The notes under the pieces were generated by a model that was not told the DNA's origin, did not search any database, and was given only the letters and a program-made list of their open reading frames with translations. Of a stretch of 64,000 nucleotides of DNA, positions 45,197-56,393 are shown one piece after another (within the stretch, counting starts at the first letter, position 1; each line of letters starts with the position of its first letter). The stretch comes from Burkholderiaceae bacterium (GTDB lineage: Bacteria > Pseudomonadota > Gammaproteobacteria > Burkholderiales > Burkholderiaceae_E). Where the stretch lies: NCBI GenBank assembly GCA_016710525.1, contig JADJVQ010000012.1, positions 62,001 through 126,000 of the forward strand. Direction: 5' to 3'. A program made the position numbers and the translations under genes.

Positions 45197-45547
45197 GTGA
45201 CGCTGCACACCGTTTGCCGTACAGACGAACTCAAGACCGGCCAGATGAAGGCCTTCACCGTCGCCGATCAGAAGATCGTGGTGTATCACCTCGATGACGG
45301 GTTCTATGCGACCCAGGCCAGCTGCACGCATCTGTTCGCGCCGCTGGCCAAGGGCAAGATCCTCGAGGACTGCAAGGTGCAGTGCCCCTTCCATCACGCG
45401 CGCTTCGACATCCGCACCGGCGCGGTGATCGACTGGGCCAACTTCCCGCCCGGCATCCAGTTGCTCAACGCGGTGCGCGGCAAGAAAGCGCTCAAGACCT
45501 ACAAGGTGTCGGTCAAGGCCGGTGCCGTGAAGGTCAAGATTCTCTGA
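45197..45547 (+). CDS. Rieske [2Fe-2S] ferredoxin-type protein
   Basis: A 116-residue Rieske domain with ligands C43/H45 (ASCTHLFA) and C63/H66 (VQCPFHHARFD). It would carry electrons to a ring-hydroxylating dioxygenase or similar enzyme. GTG 45197 is supported by AGGAG 6 bases upstream. The LigB-type dioxygenase gene follows after 17 bases, which points to aromatic metabolism. Confidence 0.9.
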   Translation: MTLHTVCRTDELKTGQMKAFTVADQKIVVYHLDDGFYATQASCTHLFAPLAKGKILEDCKVQCPFHHARFDIRTGAVIDWANFPPGIQLLNAVRGKKALKTYKVSVKAGAVKVKIL

Positions 45548-45564
45548 TTCCACAGCCTCACGCC

Positions 45565-46377
45565 ATGCCCCATCCTGCCGACCGCCTGCCCACCTTCTAT
45601 CTGCCCCACGGCGGCGGACCGTGCTTCTTCATGGATTGGCCGCGCGGTCCGGCCGGCACCTGGGATTCCATGGCGGCATTCCTTCGCGGACTGATCGGCA
45701 CGCTGGCGCAGCGCCCCCGCGCGGTGGTGGTCGTGTCCGGTCACTGGGAAGAACAGGGTTTCGCGGTGAACACCGCGCCGCGGCCCGCGCTGCTGTTCGA
45801 CTACTACGGATTTCCGCCGCACACCTACCAGCTGAGCTACCCGGTGGCCGGCGACCCGGCGCTCGCGGCGCGAGTACGCGGCCTGCTCGAGGGCGCGGGA
45901 CTGGCCACGCAGGCTGACGACCGGCGCGGGCTGGACCACGGCGTATTCATCCCGTTCATGCTCGTGCTGCCCGAAGCCGATGTGCCGATCGTCGAGCTGT
46001 CGCTGCGCGCCGACCTCGACCCTCTGTCGCATCTGGCGGCCGGGCGTGCGCTCGAGCCCCTGCGCGATGAAGGCGTGCTGGTGGTGGGCACCGGCATGAG
46101 CTTTCACAATCTGCGGGCGTACGGACCCAATGGCACCGAGGCGTCGCGCCTGTTCGACGACTGGCTGACCCGGGCGGTCACCGCGCCGCAGGCCGAGCAG
46201 CGCAATCGGTCGCTGGCCGACTGGCACATGGCGCCGGCGGCGCGGTTTTCGCATCCGCGCGAAGAACACCTGCTGCCGCTGATGATCGCCGCGGGCGCGG
46301 CTGGCCATGACCTGGGCAGCAAGATCTTCGAAGACCAGGTGATGGACGTGACGCTGTCCGGCTTCCGGTTCGGATAG
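45565..46377 (+). CDS. LigB/DODA-family extradiol ring-opening dioxygenase
   Basis: A 270-residue class III extradiol dioxygenase-fold protein. Metal ligands are likely H15 (LPHGGGP) and H60 (VVSGHWEE), with H125 (LDHGVF) and H230/H235 (FSHPREEH) around the site. This pattern is typical of the DODA group, which cleaves catechols including DOPA. It is co-oriented with and close to the Rieske gene and the alpha/beta hydrolase gene. Confidence 0.9.
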   Translation: MPHPADRLPTFYLPHGGGPCFFMDWPRGPAGTWDSMAAFLRGLIGTLAQRPRAVVVVSGHWEEQGFAVNTAPRPALLFDYYGFPPHTYQLSYPVAGDPALAARVRGLLEGAGLATQADDRRGLDHGVFIPFMLVLPEADVPIVELSLRADLDPLSHLAAGRALEPLRDEGVLVVGTGMSFHNLRAYGPNGTEASRLFDDWLTRAVTAPQAEQRNRSLADWHMAPAARFSHPREEHLLPLMIAAGAAGHDLGSKIFEDQVMDVTLSGFRFG

Positions 46378-46387
46378 CGCGGGCCCG

Positions 46388-47319
46388 ATGCAGATCAGCG
46401 CCAACGGACTGGCGATCGAGGTCGACGACCAGGGGCCGGCCGCGGGACCGGCGATCGTGCTCATCATGGGCCTGGGCATGCAGCTGGTGGCCTGGTCCGA
46501 ACCCTTCGTGCAGATGCTGGTGGCACGCGGCTTTCGCGTGATCCGGATGGACAATCGCGACATTGGCCTGTCGCAGGGATTCGACTCGTTCGGCGTGCCC
46601 AACCTGGCCTGGGCCGGCATGCGCCACGCGTTTCATCTGCCGGTGCACTCGCCGTATTCGCTGGACGACATGGCGGCCGATACGCTGGGTGTCATGGATG
46701 CGCTGGGCGTCGGCGCGGCCCACATCGTGGGCGCTTCGATGGGCGGCATGATCGCCCAGCTGATGGGCCTGCACGCGCCGCAGCGGGTCCTCAGCCTGAC
46801 CCTGGTGATGACCACGCCTGGTGGGTATGGACTGCCCGGGCCAACCGCGCGGGCACGGGCCGCGATGCTCAAGCGCCCGCCGAGGGTGCGCGGGCTGCCC
46901 GGTCCGGGCGGGCCGACCAGCCGTCCCGATCCGCGCGACGTGCCGGCGCTTGCCGAGCATCTGATGAAGCTGCTGACAGTGATCGGCAGTCCGGGCTTCG
47001 AGCAGCCGCCCGAGATGATGCGCCCGCGGCTGGAGCAGATGCTGGCGCGCGCCTGGCATCCCCAGGGCACGGTGCGCCAGCTCACCGCGATCATGGCGGC
47101 TCCCGGGCGCAGCCGCGCCTTGCGGGAGTGCCGGTGCCCTCGCAAGTGATCCACGGTCTGGCCGATCCGCTGGTGCCGATCGCGCACGGGCGGGCGCTGG
47201 CCGAGGCCATTCCCGGCGCACGGCTGCACGAGATCGAAGGCATGGGCCATGACCTTCCGCCACAGCTCTTCGAGACCTTCGCCGGGCACATCGCCGCGCT
47301 CGCCCGGCCGCGCACATGA
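46388..47319 (+). CDS. Alpha/beta hydrolase, frameshifted in the last fifth
   Basis: Starts 10 bases after the dioxygenase gene. VLIMGLGMQLVAW is the oxyanion region and HIVGASMGGMIAQ holds the nucleophile Ser; the frame then ends at 47149 after an unrelated CRCPRK tail. The rest (VPSQVIHGLADPLVPI with the acid and IEGMGHDLPP with the His) lies in the next frame and ends at 47319. One base is missing near 47124-47129. Together they give a standard hydrolase of about 310 residues. The neighbours suggest a role after ring cleavage. Confidence 0.85.
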
Positions 47320-47444
47320 ACGGCGGCGCGCCGGCTGAGCGAACTGCCTGTCGGACTTGATTCGGGCACAATTCAGGCCCGACCGGCTCCCTGGAACCGC
47401 CGGGAGGCCGGCACGGCGGGTCTCGCCCACACTGGAGGAAGGCC

Positions 47445-48980
47445 ATGCAGCAGCTGTCGGGACTCGATGCGAGTTTCCTGCATCTCGAAACCGCCGAGAT
47501 GCCGATGCATGTCGGGGCTGCCCACGTGCTGGAGCTGCCGCCCGGCTATCGCGGCAACTGGACGGCGCAGCTGCGCCGTCATCTGCGCGAACGACTGCCG
47601 GCGATGCCGGCGCTGTCGCGCAAGCTGGTGGCGATGCCGCTGGGCCTGGCCAACCCGGCGTGGGTCGACTGCGAGGTCGACATGGGCTACCACGTCACCG
47701 AAGTCCGTTTGCCCAAGCCCGGTGGCTACGAGGCCTTCGCACAGGTCGTGGCCGAGCTGCATGCGCAGCCGCTGGATCGCAGCCGGCCGCTGTGGCAGTT
47801 CACCGTGGTCAAAGGGATTGCGCCCGGGCAGATCGGGCTGTTCACCCGCTTGCACCACGCCGGGGTCGATGGCCAGGCGGCGGTGGCGATCGCCCAGATC
47901 ATCCTCGATCCCGGCCCCGTGCCGCGAGCGCCCCCGGCAGCGGTGGCGGCGCGACGACCGCACCAGCTGGGTCTGGGCGAGATGATCGGCGGCATGCTGT
48001 CCAACCAGGTCACGCAGTTGCGCCAGTTGCTGCGCAGCGCGCCAGGCCTGGCCCGGGCCGCGACGGCAAGCCTGCGCGAAAAGTCCGGCGAGATCGCGCA
48101 GGCCGGAGGGCTGAAATCACTGGCCGGGAGTTCGATCGGCCTGGCGCCGCGCACGGTGTTCAACGGGTCGATCGGCGCTGCCCGGGTGTTCGCACCGGCG
48201 CGGCTGTCGTTGCCGCGCGCGCGCGCGCTGGGCAAGGCACACCAGGGCAGCCTGAATGACGTGGTACTGGCCGTCTGCGCGGGCGCCCTGCGCACTTACC
48301 TGACGCGCCACGGCGCGCTGCCGCGCAAGCCACTGGTGGCCGCAGTGCCGGTGTCGCTGCGCCAGGAGGGCGACGATCGGTCGAACAACCAGGCCTCGAT
48401 GACCGTGGTGACGCTGGCCACTCAGGTGGCCGATCCGCGCCAGCGTTTCCTGGCGCAGCTGGCGGCGGGTGCCGCCATGAAGCAGTCGCTGTCGCGATGG
48501 AAGTCGCTGATGCCCACCGACTTCCCCTCGATGGGGCTGCCCTGGCTGATGAGCCGTGCGGCCCGCCTGTATGGCCGGGCCCGGCTGGCCGAGCGCATTC
48601 CGGTGATCGCCAACCTGGTGATCTCCAACGTGCCCGGGCCGCAGTTCCCGTTGTACCTGGCGGGCGCGCGAATGGAGCGATACAACCCGGTTTCCATCGT
48701 CGTGCATGGCCTGGCGCTGAACATCACGATCCAGAGCTATGACGGCAAGCTCGAGTTCGGACTGGTCGGCTGCGCCAGAGCCGTGGCAGCCATCGCCGAA
48801 CTCGCGCATGACATCGAGGACGAATTCGACCGGCTGGTCCTGGCAATGGCCGAACCTGCGCCCCCGCAGGCGGCCCCCGATGCGGCTGCGAAGGTGCCGG
48901 ACGGCGGCCTTGCCCGATCCAACGACGCCGGGCGAAAGCCCGCCCGCCGGCGCCGCAAGACGGGCGACCACAGTGAATGA
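47445..48980 (+). CDS. Wax ester synthase/diacylglycerol O-acyltransferase (WS/DGAT)
   Basis: A 511-residue protein with the catalytic HHxxxDG motif (H137, H138, D142 in LHHAGVDGQ), SLNDVVLAVCAGALR and the NVPGPQFPLYLAGA segment of the C-terminal domain. It joins acyl-CoA to alcohols or diacylglycerol to form storage lipids. The tail from about 460 is Ala/Pro-rich and ends in an Arg/Lys cluster, which is atypical. The histidine kinase gene follows within 13 bases. Confidence 0.92.
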   Translation: MQQLSGLDASFLHLETAEMPMHVGAAHVLELPPGYRGNWTAQLRRHLRERLPAMPALSRKLVAMPLGLANPAWVDCEVDMGYHVTEVRLPKPGGYEAFAQVVAELHAQPLDRSRPLWQFTVVKGIAPGQIGLFTRLHHAGVDGQAAVAIAQIILDPGPVPRAPPAAVAARRPHQLGLGEMIGGMLSNQVTQLRQLLRSAPGLARAATASLREKSGEIAQAGGLKSLAGSSIGLAPRTVFNGSIGAARVFAPARLSLPRARALGKAHQGSLNDVVLAVCAGALRTYLTRHGALPRKPLVAAVPVSLRQEGDDRSNNQASMTVVTLATQVADPRQRFLAQLAAGAAMKQSLSRWKSLMPTDFPSMGLPWLMSRAARLYGRARLAERIPVIANLVISNVPGPQFPLYLAGARMERYNPVSIVVHGLALNITIQSYDGKLEFGLVGCARAVAAIAELAHDIEDEFDRLVLAMAEPAPPQAAPDAAAKVPDGGLARSNDAGRKPARRRRKTGDHSE

Positions 48981-48993
48981 TCCAGGGGGCCCG

Positions 48994-50481
<1,488 letters not shown>

Positions 50482-50493
<12 letters not shown>

Positions 50494-50838
50494 GGCCAGC
50501 GGGCCGGTTGCGCCGCCCGTGGCGGCCGACGGAACGCCCTTGTCGCCGGTCTCTTTGATCTTGTAGAAGCGGGCATTCAAGTGGCGCGCAACCTGGACGA
50601 TGTCGTCGTCGTTCCAGTTCAGCTGCTGCACCGACTGCCAGCGCCGGACCTGGACCATCAGGCTGGACCAGTCGGTGACCAGCTTGCGGCCGCGCCAGTG
50701 GACCTCGGTGGTGTGGCAGGCGATGCAGTGCGTGCTGTACAGCAGTGTGCCCCGGTTCTGGGATGGAGACGTCTGGGCCGCCGCGGGGCCGGCAGCCAGC
50801 AGGCAGGCCAGCGAAGTCAGCAGGAACAAATCGCGCAT
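50482..50838 (-). CDS. Small periplasmic c-type cytochrome
   Basis: About 118 residues from ATG 50838. A signal peptide (RDLFLLTSLACLLAAGPAAAQ) is followed by one haem-binding site CIACH in LLYSTHCIACHTTEVHW and the helix VQVRRWQSVQQLNWNDDDIVQVARHLNARFY. No obvious axial Met was found, so the sixth ligand may be another residue. A longer frame to 50946 contains the 18-bp repeats and was not used. The 3' end overlaps the kinase gene by 12 bases. Confidence 0.85.
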
Positions 50839-50886
50839 CGCAGGTGTCCGGCGCGTAGCAGGTGTGTGGCGCATTGCAGGGGTCCA
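50833..50886. repeat. Three imperfect 18-bp tandem repeats upstream of the cytochrome gene
   Basis: On the minus strand the units read TGGACCCCTGCAATGCGC, CACACACCTGCTACGCGC and CGGACACCTGCGATGCGC. The last unit contains the proposed start codon, so repeat copy number would change the start region. Two units contain an ATG. Confidence 0.8.
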
Positions 50887-50977
50887 TTCCGATCGGGCGA
50901 CGGCCCTGCCTGCCAACGCGGTAGTGTGCCGGCGCCTGACCGTCATCGGGTATTGTAGTCAACCTAGGAGCGACCCC

Positions 50978-52405
50978 ATGTCCCAAGCGTTTCCCACCGA
51001 CAACCCCTTCCTGCGCGGCTACTACGGGCCGGTCAATACCGAGGCGCAGGCCGGCAATCTGCCGGTCACCGGCGAGATCCCGACCGGCTTGTGCGGCACC
51101 TTGTACCGCAATGGCCCGAACCCGCAATTCGCACCGCGCGGCCCTTATCACTGGTTCGCCGGCGACGGCATGATCCACGCCTTCCATGTCGAAGGGGGCC
51201 GGGTGTCCTATCGCAACCGCTGGGTGCGCACGCCGAAGTGGACGCTCGAAAACGCCGAGGGCGAGGGCCTGTCGGGCGCTTTCGGCAATCCGGCGTTGTC
51301 GGATCCGCGGATCGTCAAGCTGAACTCCACCGTGGCCAACACCAACATCGTCTGGTTTGCCGGCCGCCTGCTGGCGCTCGAAGAGCAGCACGCGCCGTTC
51401 GCGCTCGACCCCGCCACGCTCGACCCGCTGGGCTACGACACCTTCGGCGATGGCCTGAACGGTCCGTTCACCGCTCATCCCAAGTTCGACCCGGTGACCG
51501 GCGAGATGGTGTTCTTCGGTTACAGCGCCAAGGGGCGCTTCAGCCCCTTCGCCAGCATCCAGACCGCCGACCGCGAGGGCCGCATCACCCGGGCCGAGAT
51601 GCTCGAACTGCCCTTCGCCAGCATGATCCACGACTTCGCGGTGACCCGGAACTGGATCGTCCTGCCGGTGTTTCCGCTGACTGGCTCGATGGAGCGCGCC
51701 GTTTCCGGCCGCCCGCCCTACGCCTGGGAGCCGGACAAAGGGACACGCATCGCCCTGATCCCGCGCGCGGGCTCGCTCGCACAGACCCGCTGGTTCGACG
51801 CACCGCCCTGTTACGTCTTCCATCCGATGAACCACTTCGAGAATGCCGCGGGCCAGGTCGTGCTCGACGTGATGAAGTACGACATCGCGCCGCTGTTCCC
51901 CCGGCCCGACGGCTCGCCCACCAGCAAGGAGGCGCCGCCGGCGCGCCTGTTCCGATGGACCATCGATCCGGCGGGCGACCGGGTGGGGCTGAGCGAGCGT
52001 CAGCTCGACGACCGGGCGGGCGAGTTCCCGCGCTTCGACGAGCGACACTGCATGGCCGACTATCGCCATGGCTGGATCGTCAGCGGCAATGTGGCAGATT
52101 CCCTGCGCACGCGCTCCACGGCCGATGGTCTGGTGCATTACGACCTGGCCACCGGCCAGACCCGCAGCTGGATGCCGCCCGACGGCGACCACTGCGGCGA
52201 GCCGGTGTTCGTGCCGCGCACCGAATCGGGCGCCGAAGGCGACGGATGGGTCGTGTGCACGCTGCATCGGGGCGCCGAGAACCGCTCCGACCTGGCGGTG
52301 TTCGAGGCCACCGACATCGCCCGCGGGCCGATCGCGCTGGCCCATCTGAGCAGTCGGGTGCCGGCCGGATTCCACGGCAACTGGCGCCCGGGACCCCTTT
52401 CCTGA
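50978..52405 (+). CDS. Carotenoid oxygenase (RPE65/lignostilbene dioxygenase family)
   Basis: A 475-residue seven-bladed beta-propeller enzyme. The four iron-binding His lie in TAHPKFD, MIHDFAV, VFHPMNH and the C-terminal GFHGNW. It cleaves C=C bonds in carotenoids or stilbenes. ATG 50978 is preceded by TAGGAG. It is divergent from the cytochrome gene. The aminotransferase gene follows on the same strand by 22 bases. The GLCGTLYRNGPNPQF opening is typical of the family. Confidence 0.92.
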   Translation: MSQAFPTDNPFLRGYYGPVNTEAQAGNLPVTGEIPTGLCGTLYRNGPNPQFAPRGPYHWFAGDGMIHAFHVEGGRVSYRNRWVRTPKWTLENAEGEGLSGAFGNPALSDPRIVKLNSTVANTNIVWFAGRLLALEEQHAPFALDPATLDPLGYDTFGDGLNGPFTAHPKFDPVTGEMVFFGYSAKGRFSPFASIQTADREGRITRAEMLELPFASMIHDFAVTRNWIVLPVFPLTGSMERAVSGRPPYAWEPDKGTRIALIPRAGSLAQTRWFDAPPCYVFHPMNHFENAAGQVVLDVMKYDIAPLFPRPDGSPTSKEAPPARLFRWTIDPAGDRVGLSERQLDDRAGEFPRFDERHCMADYRHGWIVSGNVADSLRTRSTADGLVHYDLATGQTRSWMPPDGDHCGEPVFVPRTESGAEGDGWVVCTLHRGAENRSDLAVFEATDIARGPIALAHLSSRVPAGFHGNWRPGPLS

Positions 52406-52427
52406 ATTCCTCGAGGCCTCCCAGTCC

Positions 52428-53634
52428 ATGGCACTGCAACTGAACGAACGCATCGACCGGTTCGAATCGCCCTTCCGGCGGCTCGACGCGCTGATTGCCG
52501 ACCTCAAGCCCAGCCCCGCGCATGCACCGATCCTGATGCACGTCGGCGAGCCCCAGGATTCGCCGCCGCCGCTGCTCGCCCAGACCGTGGCGGCCCATGC
52601 CCACGAGTGGAATCGATATCCGCCTTCGCTGGGGTCGCCCGAGTTCCTGTCGGCGGTCGCCGGTTATATCGATCGCCGCTACCCGGCGGCGCGGGCTCGC
52701 GTGCGGCCGGCGCATGAGATCTCGTCGGTGGCCAGCACCCGCGAGGCCCTGTACCTGGCGGCCTCGGTGGCCGGTGAGTCCGACGCGTGCCGGTGCGCTT
52801 GCGCTGATGCCCAACCCGTTCTATCAGACCTACCGGGTGGCGGCGATCATGGCGGGGGCCGAGCCGCAATACCTGTCGCACAGCGGGTTCCCCGAGTTCG
52901 CCCTCGACCTCGACGGGGTCGACGAGGCCGTGCTGGCCCGCACCTCCATCCTGTACCTGTGCTCGCCCTCGAATCCCGAAGGCCAGGTGATGCCGCCCGA
53001 GCGCATGCGCCAGGCGGTGCTGATGGCGCGCCGCCATGGCTTCCTGGTGGTCTTCGACGAGTGTTATGGCGAGCTCTACGATCGGGATCCGCCGGTCGGC
53101 GTGCTCGAGGTGCTGGCGCAGATGGACTCAACCGAGCACTGGCTGGACAACGTGCTGGTGCTGCACTCGCTGTCCAAACGCTCCAGCGCGGCCGGCATGC
53201 GTTCGGGCTTCGTCGTCGGCAATGCCGCGCTGATCGCGGCCCTGAATCGGGTTCGGCTGAATGGCACGGCGTGCACGCCGTCGCCGTTGCTGGCCGCTGC
53301 CGCGGCGCTGTGGTCCGAAGACAGCCATGTGGCGGCGATGCGCGAGCGGCTGCGCGCGCGTTTCGATCTGGCGGACCGGCATCTGCGCGGTTACCCCGGA
53401 TACGTCCGGCCGCCTTGCGGGTTTTTCCTCTGGCTGCGGGTCGACGACGGCGCGGCCCTGACCCGTCGCCTGTGGGCCGAACGGGCGCTCAAGGTGCTGC
53501 CGGGCGAATACCTGACCCAGCCACTGGCCGACGGCCGAAACGACGGCCGCTCGTTCATCCGGATCGCGCTGGTCCAGGACCTGCCGGTGACCGACGAGGG
53601 GCTCGCTCGGCTCGCGTCCTTGTTGCCGGGGTGA
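52428..53634 (+). pseudogene. PLP-dependent aminotransferase (class I/II; DapC-like), frameshifted
   Basis: The N-terminal frame starts at 52428 (LQLNERIDRFESPFRRLDALI), contains ILMHVGEPQDSPP and derails after VAGESDA. The rest (LALMPNPFYQTYRVAAIMAGAEP onward) is read one base later and ends at 53634. It includes the PLP-Lys in LHSLSKRSSAAGMRSGF and FFLWLRVDDG. The shift lies near 52780-52795. The pattern fits succinyldiaminopimelate transaminase or a related N-acyl-amino-acid transaminase. The stop codon lies in the first unit of a 14-bp tandem repeat. Confidence 0.85.
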
Positions 53635-53681
53635 TGCGGCCGGGGTGATGCGGCCGGGGTGATGAGGCCGGGCTGATGCGG
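53626..53681. repeat. Four 14-bp tandem repeats (CCGGGGTGATGCGG) at the aminotransferase stop
   Basis: Units 1 and 2 are identical; units 3 and 4 each differ by one base; a partial fifth unit follows. The TGA stop is inside unit 1. The array is in the short gap before the convergent membrane-protein gene. Confidence 0.9.
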
Positions 53682-53712
53682 CCGGGACCCGAGCCGCCCG
53701 GACAGGCTCGGT

Positions 53713-54078
53713 TCAGACCGGTGGCGTGAGCAGGGCGATCCAGATCGACAGGCTGATCACCAGCAGCGGCACGCACACCAGCAGCGGCGAAATGGCGATC
53801 AGTTGCAGCGACAGCGGCGCGGTATCCCCGATCAGGGTCGCCAGGCTCAGGGACAGCGAGCCGGTGGCGGCGTAGCGCCGGATGTAGACCGGCAGCAGCG
53901 CGGCCTTGCGTCGATTGCGGGCCAGGGCCGCGGCGTTCTCGAACAGGTTGCCGCGGTTGCAGTCTTCGAAAATCCAGCCGAACAGCCAGTACCGGTACCA
54001 CAGCGTGGCCGAGGCCAGATCGCGCGCCGCGCCGGGTTCTTCGCGAGAAGGGTCGGCGGATGGGGTTTGAGCGTTCAT
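53713..54078 (-). CDS. Small membrane protein of unknown function
   Basis: A 121-residue protein from ATG 54078. The N-terminal half is soluble and polar (ASATLWYRYWLFGWIFEDCNRGNLFENAAAL); the C-terminal half forms two hydrophobic segments (LSLSLATLIGD and QLIAISPLLVCVPLLVISLSIWIALL). No family is recognised. Nothing in the neighbours suggests a role. Confidence 0.7.
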   Translation of the reverse strand: MNAQTPSADPSREEPGAARDLASATLWYRYWLFGWIFEDCNRGNLFENAAALARNRRKAALLPVYIRRYAATGSLSLSLATLIGDTAPLSLQLIAISPLLVCVPLLVISLSIWIALLTPPV

Positions 54079-54311
54079 GACGGGTGTCTCCCCTGGCTGG
54101 CACGAGGGTGGCAATCGATCCGTCAAGATTACGCCAAGCTTACAAACGCTGAAACCACCATCAGGCGGGTTTCCCGGCTGCTGATCGGGAAATGCCCCCG
54201 CCGGGCCGGGCACGCCGTCCCGCTTCAGCCGCGCCGCTGGCAGGGCGTCGTTCGTGCCGCCGTGGCCGACGCGATACCATCGGCCAGGCGTTCACCTGAA
54301 AGGCCCGCGTC

Positions 54312-55454
54312 ATGGCGATTTACACCCAGTTCACCGATGAGTCGACCATCGAAGCGGCCTACGAAGTGCTCGGCCGCGCCGACCTGGTTCCGGTCGGCAC
54401 CCCGACCACCAGCCGGCTGACCCTGGCCGCGGCGGGGCTCGAGACCATCCTGTTCGCTCAGGGCCTGCAGTATCGGGCCGATTCCGGCGAATTCCTGGCC
54501 GGCACCGTCACCGGTCTGGAGACCCGCTTCCAGTCGAAGCTGCTCTATCGCTTCGAGGGGCTCTCGCTGGCCGCGACCGAGCTGAATTTCCTGAGCGTCT
54601 TTACCGCGGGCATGGCCGGCGACGACACGCTGATCGGGTCCCCCTTCGCCGACCTGCTGTATGGCGCCGACGGCGCCGACCGGTACCAGGCCGGTGGCGG
54701 CAACGACGAGATGTACGGGGTGTTCGGCGGCGACCGCTACGATGGCGGCACGGGCCTGGATCGGGTGCTGTACGGGCTGGATTCCGGCCTGGCCACGATC
54801 AGTGCGCAAACGCCCAGCACCTTCACCGTGCGGTTCGCCAGCGGGAGCACCGACACGCTGACCGATGTCGAGTACGCCGATTTCAACGACCGCAGCGTAT
54901 CGCTGCTCGAGCTGGCGCTGGGTGCGCCGGCGGCGCCCGATGCCATCGGCACTCAGGTGTTCCGGTTCGCCAAGGTCGCCAGCGGTCAGTACTTCTACAC
55001 CGGCAGCCGTGCCGAACGCGACCAGATCATCGCCGGGCAGCCGGGGTTTCGCTATGAGGGACCGGTCTTCAATGCCCAGGACAACTGGGTGACCGATTTT
55101 TCGCCGGTTTACCGGTTCGCCAATCTGACGACCGGCGGGTACTTTTATACCGCGTCGGCTGCCGAGCGCGACACGGTGCTGTCCGACTACCCCGACTATC
55201 GCTACGAGGGCGCGAGTTTCTATGTGCCCTCGGGGCCTGCCAGCGGCACGGTGCCGGTCTTCCGGCTGGCCAACGTCCAGACCGGCGGCTACCTGTTCAC
55301 GAGCAGCGCGGCCGAGCGTCAGTTCGCTCAGTCGCTGGGCTTCTTCCGCGATGAAGGAGTGGCGTTCAACGCGCCTTCGACCATCGGACTGGCGCAGGAC
55401 GCGGATGCCGGACTGGCCGTCGATCCGCCCGCCGGCGACGGCTGGTTGTTCTAG
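54312..55454 (+). CDS. RTX-repeat protein with three ~50-residue DUF5648-like repeats
   Basis: A 380-residue protein without a signal peptide. Residues 102-147 hold imperfect RTX calcium-binding nonapeptides (GDDTLIGSP, GADGADRYQ, GGGNDEMYG). Three copies of a repeat start near 217, 266 and 316 (VFRFA, VYRFA, VFRLA), each followed by Y-F/L-Y/F-T and SxAER; this looks like the lyase-associated DUF5648 module. It ends DGWLF, a hydrophobic C-terminal end as in type I secretion substrates. It is probably secreted and binds calcium at the cell surface. No type I transporter is adjacent. Confidence 0.82.
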   Translation: MAIYTQFTDESTIEAAYEVLGRADLVPVGTPTTSRLTLAAAGLETILFAQGLQYRADSGEFLAGTVTGLETRFQSKLLYRFEGLSLAATELNFLSVFTAGMAGDDTLIGSPFADLLYGADGADRYQAGGGNDEMYGVFGGDRYDGGTGLDRVLYGLDSGLATISAQTPSTFTVRFASGSTDTLTDVEYADFNDRSVSLLELALGAPAAPDAIGTQVFRFAKVASGQYFYTGSRAERDQIIAGQPGFRYEGPVFNAQDNWVTDFSPVYRFANLTTGGYFYTASAAERDTVLSDYPDYRYEGASFYVPSGPASGTVPVFRLANVQTGGYLFTSSAAERQFAQSLGFFRDEGVAFNAPSTIGLAQDADAGLAVDPPAGDGWLF

Positions 55455-55476
55455 ACCGCTGCAACGCCGGTCGCGT

Positions 55477-55492
55477 CGGCGGCCCCCCGCCG
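55477..55492. terminator. Short GC-rich hairpin between convergent genes
   Basis: CGGCGG, loop CCCC, CCGCCG lies in the 42-base gap between two convergent genes. There is no T run, so a bidirectional terminator role is only possible. Confidence 0.3.
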
Positions 55493-55496
55493 CGCG

Positions 55497-56393
55497 TCAG
55501 CGGGAGGATTCGCGCCGGGCGATCCAGATCGTCGAGGCGACGATCACCGCGCCGCCCAGCAGTGCGGTTGCCGAGGGCGAGGTGCCGAAGATCGCCAGGC
55601 CGAGCAGCGATGCCCAGATCAGGTCGACGAAGCGCACCGGCTGCATCGCCGAGATGTCGCCCATGCTGAAGGCACGCGTCATGCACAGGTGAGCGCCCGT
55701 GCCGAGCAGCCCGCACAGCAGGAAGGTCGCCCATTGAATCGCCGTGGGGTTTTGCCAGTAGACGAGGGCCAGGGGCAGCGCGAACAGCATCACCGACACG
55801 TTCTGCCAGAACACGATCACGCTGGGCGAATCGAAGCGCGTGAGGTGCTTGTTGATCAGGAACGAACCGGCGAAGAAGGGCGATGCCGCCAGCATCACCA
55901 GGCCCCACCAGCCGGCTCCCGACCCGGACAAGTGCGGCGCCAGCACGATCAGCACGCCGCTGAAGCCGATCAGGGCCGCCAGCCAACGTGCCCCCGACAC
56001 TTTTTCGCGCAGCAGCACGGCTGCGCCGATCAGCACGAAGATGGGCGTGGTGAACCCGATGGCGGTGACGTCGGCCAGCGGAATGTGCGGCAGTGCAAGG
56101 AAGAACAGGCTCAGCGCCGAAGCATGCACCGCACCGCGCCAGAACTGGCCGCGGGCATTGTTGGGCCGGTAGGCTGCCAGGCCGTCGCGCATCAGCATCG
56201 GCATCATCACCACCAGGCCCATCACGTAGCGCAGGAAGAACGCGACCATCGGGTTCAGTTCCAGCGTCATCAGGCGCATGACCGCGTTCATGGTGCACAG
56301 CGCCAGGCCGCCGGCGGCCATCCACAGCATGCCGCGCACGACAGCCTGGCGCCGGCTGGTGCGATCGGATTCCTGCAATGGGGCGGCACTCAC
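55497..56393 (-). CDS. EamA/DMT-family permease
   Basis: A 298-residue membrane protein with about ten hydrophobic segments in two similar halves, typical of EamA exporters. It contains GFTTPIFVLIGAAVLLREKVSGARWLAALIGFSGV and its counterpart near the end. Probably exports metabolites such as amino acids or nucleosides; no substrate can be assigned. Confidence 0.85.
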   Translation of the reverse strand: MSAAPLQESDRTSRRQAVVRGMLWMAAGGLALCTMNAVMRLMTLELNPMVAFFLRYVMGLVVMMPMLMRDGLAAYRPNNARGQFWRGAVHASALSLFFLALPHIPLADVTAIGFTTPIFVLIGAAVLLREKVSGARWLAALIGFSGVLIVLAPHLSGSGAGWWGLVMLAASPFFAGSFLINKHLTRFDSPSVIVFWQNVSVMLFALPLALVYWQNPTAIQWATFLLCGLLGTGAHLCMTRAFSMGDISAMQPVRFVDLIWASLLGLAIFGTSPSATALLGGAVIVASTIWIARRESSR

